Positions 7,691 to 14,561 of a DNA stretch of 44,507 nucleotides are shown piece by piece. The first letter of the stretch is position 1. Each line of letters opens with the position of its first letter. The stretch is taken from assembly GCA_025352085.1 (NCBI GenBank), contig JANXUA010000180.1:1-44507 (forward strand), read 5' to 3'. Position numbers and translations under genes: made by a program. Source of the stretch: Caulobacteraceae bacterium. Its GTDB lineage: Bacteria > Pseudomonadota > Alphaproteobacteria > Caulobacterales > Caulobacteraceae. The notes under the pieces are model-generated. The model worked only from the letters and a program-made list of their open reading frames with translations. It did no database searches and was not told the DNA's origin.

Positions 7691-7851
7691 TTTCCCTCCC
7701 CTTCATGGGGAGGGCGAGTCGCCCCCGGGTCGCGCAAAGCGCGCGCCCGAGGACAGGCTCCGCGACCGGGGTGGTGCTTTTACGGCAAAAATTCCCCACC
7801 CCGGACGTCGCTGACGCTCCGTCTCGACCCTCCCCATGAAGGGGAGGGAAA
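7691..7851. mobile_element. MITE-like element with perfect 24-bp inverted ends
   Basis: Bases 7691-7714 and 7828-7851 are exact reverse complements (24 of 24). Each arm is itself a near-palindrome around CCCTCCCC...GGGGAGGG. Inside, CGACCGGGGTGG (about 7763-7774) pairs with the CCACCCCGG region near 7796-7804, so the whole 161 bp could fold into one long hairpin. No coding capacity and no clear target duplication are seen. This is typical of non-autonomous elements in the intergenic spaces of GC-rich alphaproteobacteria. It lies at the junction of the secreted-protein gene and the end of gatA, where it may also terminate both transcripts. Confidence 0.65.
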
Positions 7852-7857
7852 GCTGGA

Positions 7858-9330
7858 TCACCACCAGCGCTTGGCCTTGCTCGTGAACGCCGCCGCCTTT
7901 TCCAGCGCGCCGGCGAGAGTGAACAACGTCCCCTCATCAAGCGCCCGGCCGATCAGTTGCAGGCCGAGCGGCAGGCCTTGGGCGTCCAACGCGCCCGGCA
8001 GGCTCAGGGCCGGCAGGCCGGCCAGATTGACCGGCACGGTGAAAATGTCGTTCAGATACATGGCGATCGGGTCATCGACCTTGTCGCCCAGACCGAACGC
8101 CGCCGACGGCGCGGTGGGCGTGAGGAGGGCGTCGACCTTGCCAAAGGCGGCGGTGAAATCATCGGCGATCCGGCGGCGAACCTTCAAGGCTTTCAAATAA
8201 TAAGCGTCATAATATCCCGCAGATAACACATAGGTGCCGATCAATACGCGCCGCTTGACCTCGTCGCCGAAACCCTGGGCGCGGGTCAGTTCATAGACAT
8301 CGTTGAGCACCGTCCCTTCCGCGCGGACGCCGTAACGCAGGCCGTCGTAGCGGGCGAGGTTGGACGACGCTTCGGCGGGGGCGATGATGTAATAGGCCGG
8401 CAGGGCGTAGCGGGTGTGCGGCAAAGTGACGTCAACGATCTCGCAACCGGCGTCCTTCAGCCAGTCGACGCCGCGCGACCACAACTGTTCGATCTCGGCG
8501 GGCATGCCGTCGACGCGGTATTCTTTGGGCACGCCGATGCGCAGACCCCTGGGTGATTTTCCGATAAAGTCCGCGAAATTAGGGACTTCCACCGGCAAGC
8601 TGGTGGAATCCTTGACGTCATGCCCGCTCATCGAGGTGAGCATCAGGGCGGCGTCCTCGACCGTCTTGGCGAGCGGGCCGGCCTGATCCAGCGACGAGGC
8701 GAAGGCGACCACGCCCCAGCGCGAGCAGCGGCCATAGGTCGGCTTGACCCCCACCGTGCCGGTGAACGACGCCGGTTGGCGGATCGAGCCGCCGGTGTCG
8801 GTGGCCGTCGCGCCCAGGCAAAGATCGGCGGCCACCGCCGACGCCGAGCCGCCCGACGAGCCGCCCGGCGTCAGGGCGGCGTTGGAGCCGCTCGACCGCC
8901 AGGGATTAATAACCGGACCAAAGGCGCTGGTTTCATTGGATGATCCCATGGCGAACTCATCCATGTTGAGCTTGCCGAGCATCACCGCGCCGTCGCGCCA
9001 AAGGTTGGCCGTCACCGTCGATTCATAGGTCGGAATGAAGTTGCCCAGAATGTTCGATCCCGCCGTCGAGCGCACGCCCTTGGTGCAGAACAGATCCTTG
9101 ATCCCCAGCGGCGCGCCTTCCAGCGGCCCGGCCTCGCCGCGGGCGATCTTCTCGTCCGCCGCCCTGGCCATGGCCAGAGCCCGGTCAGGGGTTTCCAGCA
9201 CATAAGCGTTGAGGCCCCGCGCCGCTTCGATGGCGGTAAGGTGCGCGGCCGTCAGCTCGACCGAAGAATATTGCTTCGCGCGCAGGCCCGTCAGGGCGCC
9301 GGCGAGGGTCAGGCTCGTCAGATCGCTCAT
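7858..9330 (-). CDS. gatA: Amidotransferase subunit A (glutamine amidase)
   Basis: GatA hydrolyses glutamine and passes ammonia to GatB. The 490-residue protein is an amidase-signature enzyme with its Ser-cisSer-Lys triad visible: K78 in LGIKDLF, the GGSSGGSAS loop (S158/S159) and S182 in [11 protein letters not shown]. Length is normal for the family. Its ATG overlaps the TAA of gatC by one base, so the two are translationally coupled. The gene ends in KRWW, seven bases from the MITE-like element. Together with gatB, this implies that at least one of Asn-tRNA or Gln-tRNA is made indirectly in this organism. Confidence 0.97.
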   Translation of the reverse strand: MSDLTSLTLAGALTGLRAKQYSSVELTAAHLTAIEAARGLNAYVLETPDRALAMARAADEKIARGEAGPLEGAPLGIKDLFCTKGVRSTAGSNILGNFIPTYESTVTANLWRDGAVMLGKLNMDEFAMGSSNETSAFGPVINPWRSSGSNAALTPGGSSGGSASAVAADLCLGATATDTGGSIRQPASFTGTVGVKPTYGRCSRWGVVAFASSLDQAGPLAKTVEDAALMLTSMSGHDVKDSTSLPVEVPNFADFIGKSPRGLRIGVPKEYRVDGMPAEIEQLWSRGVDWLKDAGCEIVDVTLPHTRYALPAYYIIAPAEASSNLARYDGLRYGVRAEGTVLNDVYELTRAQGFGDEVKRRVLIGTYVLSAGYYDAYYLKALKVRRRIADDFTAAFGKVDALLTPTAPSAAFGLGDKVDDPIAMYLNDIFTVPVNLAGLPALSLPGALDAQGLPLGLQLIGRALDEGTLFTLAGALEKAAAFTSKAKRWW

Positions 9331-9617
9331 TATTCAACCACCTTGGGCACCATGAAGAAATCGCCGCGCCGCAAGGGCGCGTTGGCGAGCACCACTTCGG
9401 GATCGCCGCCGTCGGTGACCACGTCGTCGCGCATCGGCAGCGTCGCCGCCACCGCCGAGGTCATCGGCTCGACGCCGTCGGTGTCGACCTCGGCCAGTTG
9501 CTCAATCCACTGCATGATCCCCGACAGCTCGGCCGCCAGCGGCGCCAGGCGGTCCTCGGGCGTGCGGATGTGGGCGAGCTTGGCGACCTTGCGCACGGTC
9601 TCGACGTCGATGGCCAT
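9330..9617 (-). CDS. gatC: Amidotransferase subunit C
   Basis: This 95-residue protein has the GatC fold: an N-terminal helix ([17 protein letters not shown]), the [21 protein letters not shown] segment and a C-terminal belt with PMTSAV, MRDDVV and ADAP-like [20 protein letters not shown]. GatC wraps around GatA and bridges it to GatB; it has no catalytic role. It heads the gatC-gatA unit on the minus strand. Confidence 0.96.
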   Translation of the reverse strand: MAIDVETVRKVAKLAHIRTPEDRLAPLAAELSGIMQWIEQLAEVDTDGVEPMTSAVAATLPMRDDVVTDGGDPEVVLANAPLRRGDFFMVPKVVE

Positions 9618-9924
9618 GGAAATCCTCTTGCGGTGCGGCGCCGGTGGTTACGCGCAGGGGGGTCGGTTTGACAAGGGCGAGAGATCGAACACGTCCTGGG
9701 CCGCCCGGTCGCCCGGCGCGCGCCAGGGAGTAAGCCGGCGGGTAAGGTTGAAGTGCAGTCGCAACTGCTTTGAGGGACGATAGGGCACGTTGCTCCTGTC
9801 CCCGTATTTAATGAGTTATGCGGAGTGTTGGAAGTTCTCGGACTAGTTCGGCGCTCGACGTCTTGTGCCTTGTCGCCCATACTGTCTCGACGCGCCTCAT
9901 GCGGCGTACGTTAGGAAGATGGCC
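9618..9924. other. Intergenic region between gatC and the aldo/keto reductase
   Basis: About 300 bp between divergent genes must hold the promoters of gatC (minus) and the reductase (plus). I see no supported gene. At about 9797-9812 the string CTGTCCCCGTATTTAA resembles the ends that often accompany Transposase_17 (RAYT) genes, and a related CACGTGTCCCC string follows the transposase remnant at about 11154. This suggests the reductase gene sits between two remnants of the same element family; that is inference. Confidence 0.35.
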
Positions 9925-10914
9925 ATGATTAGACGTCGCATTGGGGAACATGGGCGCGAAGTGAACGCCATAGGCTTGGGCTGTATGGGCATGTCTGCTT
10001 ACTACGGCGCCCCGATGGCCGAGAAAGACGGCGTCGCGCTTCTGCATGCGGCCATCGAACGAGGCGTTGAGCATTTTGATACGGCCGAGATGTACGGCTT
10101 TGGCGCGAACGAGCAGTTGCTAGGTGCGGCCTTCCATGATCGTCGCGACAAGGTGTTTATCGCGACCAAGTGGGGCCCGATCGCCGATCCAGCGACAAAA
10201 TTGCCTGCAGGCTATGACGGGTCTGAAGCCAACGCCCGGCGCGCGGTAGAGAATTCACTGCGCTATCTGCGCACAGATCACATCGATCTCTATTACCTTC
10301 ACCGGAAGGATCCTGCGACGCCGATTGAAGAATCGGTCGAGGCGATGGCGAAGCTGGTTAAAGAGGGGAAGGTCCGCGCGATCGGGCTCTCTGAAGTCAG
10401 CGCCGAGACGCTGCGCAAGGCGCACGAGGTGCATCCTATCGCGGCCGTCCAGTCTGAGTATTCGCTGTTTACCCGCGACTATGAGGCCGACGTGATCCCC
10501 GCCTGCCAGGAACTGGACGTGACGTTCGTGGCCTATTCGCCGCTAGGGCGCGGGATGCTGACAGGCGTGTTCAGCAAGGACTGGAAACCGGACGGGCCGG
10601 ATTTCCGCGCGGCCATGGCGCCGCGCTTTGTGGGGGAAGCGATGGACGCGAATTTGGCGCTGGTCGCGGAAATTGAAGCGCTTGCCGCGGAGAAGAACGT
10701 CAATGCCGGCCAAATCGCGCTGGCCTGGGTGCTGTCGCGCGGCGAGCACGTCGTTGCGATCCCCGGAACAACCAAGTTGGTGAACCTGGAGAGCAACCTG
10801 GCAGCGGCGGATTTGACCTTCAGTAATGATGAAGGCGCGCGCTTGGAAAATCTTGCCGCGCGTGTTCAAGGCCAGCGCTACAACGCGCGTGGAATGGGCG
10901 CGGTTAACGCTTGA
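9925..10914 (+). CDS. Aldo/keto reductase
   Basis: This NADPH-dependent oxidoreductase of the AKR superfamily (about 329 residues) probably reduces aldehydes or ketones in the cytoplasm. The TIM-barrel signatures are present: GLGCMGMSAYYG near the N terminus, catalytic Asp and Tyr in HFDTAEMYG, Lys in IATKWG and His in LYYLHRKDP, then QSEYSLFTRD, YSPLGRGMLTG and the cofactor loop AIPGTTKLVNLESNL. It is closest to the YakC/AKR13-like subgroup. I prefer ATG 9925 because AGGAAG (9913-9918) is well spaced to it and too close to the ATG at 9919. Codon use looks less GC-biased than in the neighbouring housekeeping genes, and transposase debris lies downstream, so lateral acquisition is plausible. 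Confidence 0.92.
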   Translation: MIRRRIGEHGREVNAIGLGCMGMSAYYGAPMAEKDGVALLHAAIERGVEHFDTAEMYGFGANEQLLGAAFHDRRDKVFIATKWGPIADPATKLPAGYDGSEANARRAVENSLRYLRTDHIDLYYLHRKDPATPIEESVEAMAKLVKEGKVRAIGLSEVSAETLRKAHEVHPIAAVQSEYSLFTRDYEADVIPACQELDVTFVAYSPLGRGMLTGVFSKDWKPDGPDFRAAMAPRFVGEAMDANLALVAEIEALAAEKNVNAGQIALAWVLSRGEHVVAIPGTTKLVNLESNLAAADLTFSNDEGARLENLAARVQGQRYNARGMGAVNA

Positions 10915-11022
10915 AGCAGTGTGCTCCGCACAGAAGCCCGACAACCTAGTCAGTCGAGGCGGGAAGAAATCTGTCGACACGATACCTGGTGACCGGCAAT
11001 GTGTTCCCGTTATGTTTCGCCC

Positions 11023-11165
11023 ATGACCCGCCTCCCCCGCCTCGTCGTTCCCGGTCTTCCGCATCACGTCATCCAGCGGGGCAATCGTCGCGAGGCGATC
11101 TTTTTCAGATTAGGCGACACAGATCACAGATTAGGGAAATACCGCACCTGGAGCACGTGTCCCCC
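11023..11165 (+). pseudogene. Remnant of a REP-associated tyrosine (RAYT) transposase
   Basis: From ATG 11023 the frame reads MTRLPRLVVPGLPHHVIQRG followed by NRREAIFFR. This is the typical N terminus of Transposase_17/Y1 RAYT proteins, including the HVIQRGNRR metal-binding region. Homology stops after about 30 residues. The frame then passes through a short direct repeat (CAGATTAGG at about 11107 and 11128) and stops at 11181. The catalytic Tyr region is missing, so the gene is dead through an internal deletion. RAYTs act on REP palindromes in trans, and a REP-like doublet lies at 14469-14548. Confidence 0.75.
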
Positions 11166-11177
11166 GACGCTAACCCG

Positions 11178-11537
11178 CTAACCATCCAGCCCCGCGAAGT
11201 CCTCCGGCAGCTCCGCCAAGCACGCGACCTCCAGCGCCGACAGGTCACCCTGAACCAAACGCCATATGAGGTCAGCGGCCACGTGTTCGTAGTCGTGTCG
11301 CAGTACGTTTCCGATACCCGCCACTTTTGGCCAAGGAATGCTCGGATGCCGTGCCTTTAGGTCTTCCGGCAATCGGCGGCTGGCTTCCGAGATAATCTCC
11401 AGCGCCCGCTCGACCAACCACCGTTTGCGGATGTCTGTTTGGAAGGCCTCGAGTGAAACATCCGCCATTTCGGCTTTGATCAGCCGGGCCGCCTGGGCGA
11501 TGTCCGCAAGTGGGGCGACGGGCGAGCGCGTCGTCAT
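11178..11537 (-). CDS. HepT-like HEPN toxin (DUF86)
   Basis: The 119-residue all-helical protein belongs to the DUF86/HepT family, HEPN ribonucleases held inactive by a partner nucleotidyltransferase. The family core is EIISEASRRLPEDLK, HPSIPWPKVAGIGNVLRHDYE, then DLIWRLVQGDLSALE. The classical HEPN motif is R-x4-H-x-Y. Here the position five before H81 is G76, with Arg directly before the His (R80-H81-D82-Y83); alternatively R80-x4-H85 satisfies the spacing without the Tyr. Its ATG directly follows the antitoxin's TAA, so both are made from one transcript. Family work on MntA-HepT pairs shows that the toxin's Tyr is AMPylated by the partner; Y83 is the candidate here. Confidence 0.88.
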   Translation of the reverse strand: MTTRSPVAPLADIAQAARLIKAEMADVSLEAFQTDIRKRWLVERALEIISEASRRLPEDLKARHPSIPWPKVAGIGNVLRHDYEHVAADLIWRLVQGDLSALEVACLAELPEDFAGLDG

Positions 11538-11831
11538 TTAAAAAACGCGCCGCGCCGACGCCTCAATCTGCGGACGCAGGACCGGGTGAAGACTGCGCCG
11601 CGTCATAACATCGGTCTTGCAGCCCAAAACCTTCGCCGCGAAGTCCTTGACGTCCATGAGTTCGAACAATCCGAGCGACCCCGGACGGTGATCGAAAAAA
11701 AGATCGACGTCGGACGTTTCGTGCGCGTCGTCGCGCGCCGTCGATCCAAACAGGAACAGGTGTTCCACGCCCAGTTGTTTGAGCTGCGGCTCATGCGCCC
11801 GCAAGGCGGCCAAGGCGACGTCTCGGTCCAT
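11538..11831 (-). CDS. MntA-like nucleotidyltransferase antitoxin
   Basis: The 97-residue minimal nucleotidyltransferase has the pol-beta signature GS-x10-DxD: G29-S30 in FLFGSTARDDAHE, then D41-V42-D43 and a downstream acidic residue region. This matches MntA proteins that AMPylate and silence HepT toxins. I chose the ATG at 11831 (MDRDVALAALRAHEP) because it gives the standard N terminus; the longer upstream frame has no support. It precedes the HepT gene with a TAAATG junction. Such type VII pairs serve in plasmid or island maintenance and possibly phage defence; here they sit in an accessory patch. Confidence 0.88.
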   Translation of the reverse strand: MDRDVALAALRAHEPQLKQLGVEHLFLFGSTARDDAHETSDVDLFFDHRPGSLGLFELMDVKDFAAKVLGCKTDVMTRRSLHPVLRPQIEASARRVF

Positions 11832-11923
11832 GGGTCGATCATAACACGAAGGTCTTCGGCGCAGAAACGGGGGCCCTAGGCGCGCGTCGGGCCACGGGGA
11901 CACGAACACAGTGGGAGGATGAC

Positions 11924-11952
11924 TTGACAAATTGCAAATATCGTGGTTACAT
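11924..11952 (+). promoter_or_regulatory. Strong housekeeping-type promoter
   Basis: TTGACA at 11924-11929 and TTACAT at 11947-11952 are spaced by exactly 17 bases, close to the sigma-70 consensus and unusual in such GC-rich DNA. Transcription would start near 11959-11960, which coincides with a GTG codon at 11960 in frame with the gene up to 12643. Confidence 0.6.
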
Positions 11953-11959
11953 TCAGCTC

Positions 11960-12643
11960 GTGACCGCCCAAGCCCAATCCGTCGCAAGCGAAACCGATCG
12001 CGAGATCGAGATGCTGGCCGAACTGGCGGAGGTCGGGCTCGATCTGGCCAAGGCGGTGGCGGCGTTCACCAAGGACCAGTTGGCCCAGGCCAGGGACGGC
12101 TACGCCGCGAATTTCCCTGGCGATCCCTCGCAAGCCTTCGCCCGCATGGCGCAGACGGTGCGCCGCACAATCGCACTGAAACATCATCTGCGCGAGCAGG
12201 CGAGGACGCGCGCGGATGGGCCCGCAGGTGCCGGAGATCTCTTCCAAGCGCCGCCCAAACGCGGCATCGATCTCAATCCGCCGCCGCCAGTTGATTTGCC
12301 CGTTGCAAAGTCCGCGCCCGAGCGCGCGTTCGACGGCCCGGGCGACTCCCCCGCCGCCGATCGGGCCGCGCCGCGCGAGAGCCTGACGTCCGACCTCGGC
12401 CGCCTGCTCGACGAGCCCGAACGCTTCATCGAGCAGGTTCCCAGGGCCCCGACCCGCCGCATCGTCGCCCGGCTATGCAAGAGCGTCGATCTCGATCCGG
12501 AACGGCTCAAATGGCAGGACGGCCGCTGGTTCGTGGCGCAATCCTCTCGCGACCCCGTCGCGCTGTGGTGTGACACCCCGCTCAACATCTGGCGCCCGCC
12601 GTGGCCCAGCGTGCCGATCCGCCACTACGTCCCGCCGATATGA
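11960..12643 (+). CDS. Conserved-looking protein of unknown function
   Basis: I do not recognise this protein. From GTG 11960 it has 227 residues. The N-terminal 80 residues are predicted helical (VTAQAQSVASETDREIEM, LAELAEVGLDLAKAVAAF, QTVRRTIALKHHLREQ). A Pro/Ala-rich linker (PPPPVDLPVAKSAP) follows, then a C-terminal domain (DLGRLLDEPERFIEQ, VARLCKSVDLDPERLKWQDGRWF, PLNIWRPPWPSVPIRHYVPP). No signal peptide, membrane segment or catalytic motif is visible. No Shine-Dalgarno precedes the GTG and the promoter above would start the RNA almost on it, so leaderless translation is possible; ATG 12011 is an alternative. It diverges from the mntA-hepT pair. Confidence 0.6.
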   Translation: MTAQAQSVASETDREIEMLAELAEVGLDLAKAVAAFTKDQLAQARDGYAANFPGDPSQAFARMAQTVRRTIALKHHLREQARTRADGPAGAGDLFQAPPKRGIDLNPPPPVDLPVAKSAPERAFDGPGDSPAADRAAPRESLTSDLGRLLDEPERFIEQVPRAPTRRIVARLCKSVDLDPERLKWQDGRWFVAQSSRDPVALWCDTPLNIWRPPWPSVPIRHYVPPI

Positions 12644-12667
12644 CGGACGCACGCGCGACGGCCTTAT

Positions 12668-12870
12668 GGACTGTTTGGAAATTCGTCGGCCCCAACCCCC
12701 TCCGTCATCGCCGGGCGGCAGTCCCGGCGATCCATTTTGCGAGGCCCCTCCATGGCCGTGCGCGCGCACGGCCACACCCACCCGCTCGCCCAATGGATGG
12801 CCGACACTAACGGTCGGCCATGACGGAGAGCGTTGGGGTGGTTGGGGTCGGAGAATTTCCAAAACGGTCT
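12668..12870. repeat. 203-bp imperfect palindromic element
   Basis: The outer arms (12668-12697 and 12840-12869) are imperfect inverted repeats around GGAAATTC/GAATTTCC and CCCCAACC/GGTTGGGG. Inside are three stem-loops: CGCCGGG-CCCGGCG near 12708-12727, GGCCGTGCGCGCGCACGGCC near 12754-12773, and GGCCGAC-GGTCGGCC near 12799-12819. The inner arms carry the matching ends CGTCATCGCC/GGCCATGACG. The CCGTCATCGCCGGG-type repeat is frequent in alphaproteobacterial intergenic DNA. The element fills the gap before ruvX and contains no supported gene; together with its flanks it accounts for the 12644-12983 interval. Confidence 0.6.
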
Positions 12871-12983
12871 CTTATGACCACGATTCCCGGACTTCATTTT
12901 TCTCTCCCGCGGACGTAGGACACCAAGGCGTCGCGCCGCGCGAAGCGTCCAGGGTTCGCCCGACCTCCCCCCGGAAAGCCCAT

Positions 12984-13475
12984 ATGGCCGTTATCGACCT
13001 TCTCGAAATCACCGCCGCCCTGCCAAAAGGCGCGCCGCTCGCGGGCCTCGATCTTGGCGCCAAAACCATCGGCGTGGCGATCTCGGACACCTCGCTGATG
13101 ATCGCCAGCCCGCTGGCCTTGATCCGCCGCGAGAAATTCACCGCCGACGCCGAAACTCTGTTCTCTCTGATGGCAGAGCGTCGCGCCGGCGGTCTGGTGA
13201 TCGGCCTGCCGGTCAATATGGACGGGACCGAGGGCCCCAAATGCCAGTCGGCGCGCGCCTTCGCCCGCAACTTGCTCCGCCTCAACGATCTGCCGATCGC
13301 CTTCTGGGACGAGCGTCTCTCCAGCGTCGCGGTCAACCGGGTGCTGATCGACGAGGCGGACACCACCCGCGCCCGCCGCGCCCAGGTGGTGGACAAGATG
13401 GCGGCGGCCTGGATTCTGCAGGGCGCGCTGGAGCGATTGCGCGGGGCCGGTTCGCGCCCTAAAGTAGCGCTTTAA
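12984..13475 (+). CDS. ruvX: RuvX/YqgF RNase H-fold protein (Holliday junction resolvase-like)
   Basis: The 163-residue protein has an RNase H-like fold: [17 protein letters not shown] with the first catalytic Asp, [15 protein letters not shown] with the GLP-N-DG signature, [15 protein letters not shown] and a final [15 protein letters not shown]. The family is implicated in pre-16S rRNA 5' maturation as well as junction cleavage. The start follows GGAAAG (12973). Its TAA overlaps the pyrB ATG by one base, so it is coupled to the pyrimidine genes. Confidence 0.93.
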   Translation: MAVIDLLEITAALPKGAPLAGLDLGAKTIGVAISDTSLMIASPLALIRREKFTADAETLFSLMAERRAGGLVIGLPVNMDGTEGPKCQSARAFARNLLRLNDLPIAFWDERLSSVAVNRVLIDEADTTRARRAQVVDKMAAAWILQGALERLRGAGSRPKVAL

Positions 13476-14452
13476 TGACTATCGCCGTTCCCGCCTCCGA
13501 CGCGCTGCGCAAACCGGCGTTCCCCTTCCCCGCCCGCCATTTCCTGTCCGTCGCCGACCTCGATCCGGTGACCGTGGGCGCGTTGCTGGATCTCGCCGAC
13601 GAATTCGTCGCCCTCAATCGCCAAAAGAGCAAGAAACTCGACCTGCTCAAGGGCCGCACCCTGATCAATCTGTTCTTCGAGGCCTCCACCCGCACGCAAA
13701 GCTCGTTCGAGCTGGCCGGCAAGCGGCTGGGCGCCGACGTGGTCAACATGAGCCCGCGCGCCTCTTCGATCTCCAAGGGCGAGACCCTGATCGATACCGC
13801 CGTCACCCTCAACGCCATGCAGCCGGACATATTGGTGGTGCGCCACGGATCGTCCGGCGCGGCGTCGCTGCTGTCGCAAAAGGTCAGCTGCAGCGTCGTC
13901 AACGCCGGCGACGGCCAGCATGAACACCCCTCGCAGGCCCTGCTCGACGCCCTCAGCCTGCGCCGGGCGTTCGGCCGGGTCGGCGGGCTGACGGTGGCGA
14001 TCTGCGGCGACGTGCTGCACAGCCGCGTGGCCCGCTCCAATGTCGGCCTGTTGACCCTGCTGGGCGCCAATGTCCGCGTGGTCGGCCCTCCCACTCTGAT
14101 GCCGGCCGACGTGGCCCGCTGGGGGGTCGAGGTGCACCACGATCTCAAGACCGGCATCGCCGGCGCCGATGTGGTGATGATGCTGCGGCTGCAGCTGGAG
14201 CGAATGCAGGGGGCGCTGGTGCCCTCCATGCGCGAATATTTCCGCCTGTGGGGCCTGGACCGGGAGAAACTGGCCCTGGCCGCGCCTGGCGTGCGGGTCA
14301 TGCATCCCGGCCCGATGAACCGCGGCGTCGAGATCGATTCCGACGTCGCCGACGACGCCGGCGTCAGCCTCATCCAGGATCAGGTGGAGATGGGCGTGGC
14401 CGCGCGCATGGCGATCCTGGCCACCCTGGCCGCGCGGCTGGACAATCAATGA
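13475..14452 (+). CDS. pyrB: Aspartate carbamoyltransferase catalytic subunit
   Basis: This is the enzyme of the committed pyrimidine step: carbamoyl phosphate plus aspartate gives N-carbamoyl-aspartate. The 325-residue protein carries the carbamoyl-phosphate signature [15 protein letters not shown] (about 67-81), the HGSSGAA loop, [14 protein letters not shown] and the C-terminal [12 protein letters not shown]. The two-domain length is normal. No pyrI is nearby. The next gene encodes a dihydroorotase homologue lacking metal ligands, the arrangement seen in pseudomonad-type ATCases, where PyrB assembles with an inactive PyrC' partner. Confidence 0.96.
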   Translation: MTIAVPASDALRKPAFPFPARHFLSVADLDPVTVGALLDLADEFVALNRQKSKKLDLLKGRTLINLFFEASTRTQSSFELAGKRLGADVVNMSPRASSISKGETLIDTAVTLNAMQPDILVVRHGSSGAASLLSQKVSCSVVNAGDGQHEHPSQALLDALSLRRAFGRVGGLTVAICGDVLHSRVARSNVGLLTLLGANVRVVGPPTLMPADVARWGVEVHHDLKTGIAGADVVMMLRLQLERMQGALVPSMREYFRLWGLDREKLALAAPGVRVMHPGPMNRGVEIDSDVADDAGVSLIQDQVEMGVAARMAILATLAARLDNQ

Positions 14453-14468
14453 GGCGCCGTATCTCCTC

Positions 14469-14548
14469 CGGAGCGCGGGCGCCTCGCCCGCGGCCCCTAT
14501 TCGCCGCCGCGAAATATAAAGAAACGCGGACGAGGCGTCCGCGCTCCG
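14469..14548. repeat. REP-like palindrome doublet between pyrB and pyrC
   Basis: Two 24-bp arms, 14469-14492 and 14525-14548, are inverted copies of each other with 22 of 24 matches. Each arm is itself a hairpin (GCGGGCG-CCT-CGCCCGC type, and GCGGACG-AGG-CGTCCGC). A 32-bp AT-richer spacer separates them. This is the layout of a BIME/REP doublet mobilised by RAYT transposases, and a RAYT remnant lies 3.3 kb upstream. It ends 13 bases before the pyrC ATG, where it could modulate pyrB-pyrC read-through or RNA stability. Confidence 0.65.
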
Positions 14549-14561
14549 AAAAACACGCCAC

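Noticed and set aside
12570-12980. A longer RuvX start upstream of 12984
   Set aside because: The upstream frame runs through the palindromic repeat and the previous gene; ATG 12984 has a ribosome site and gives the normal family length.
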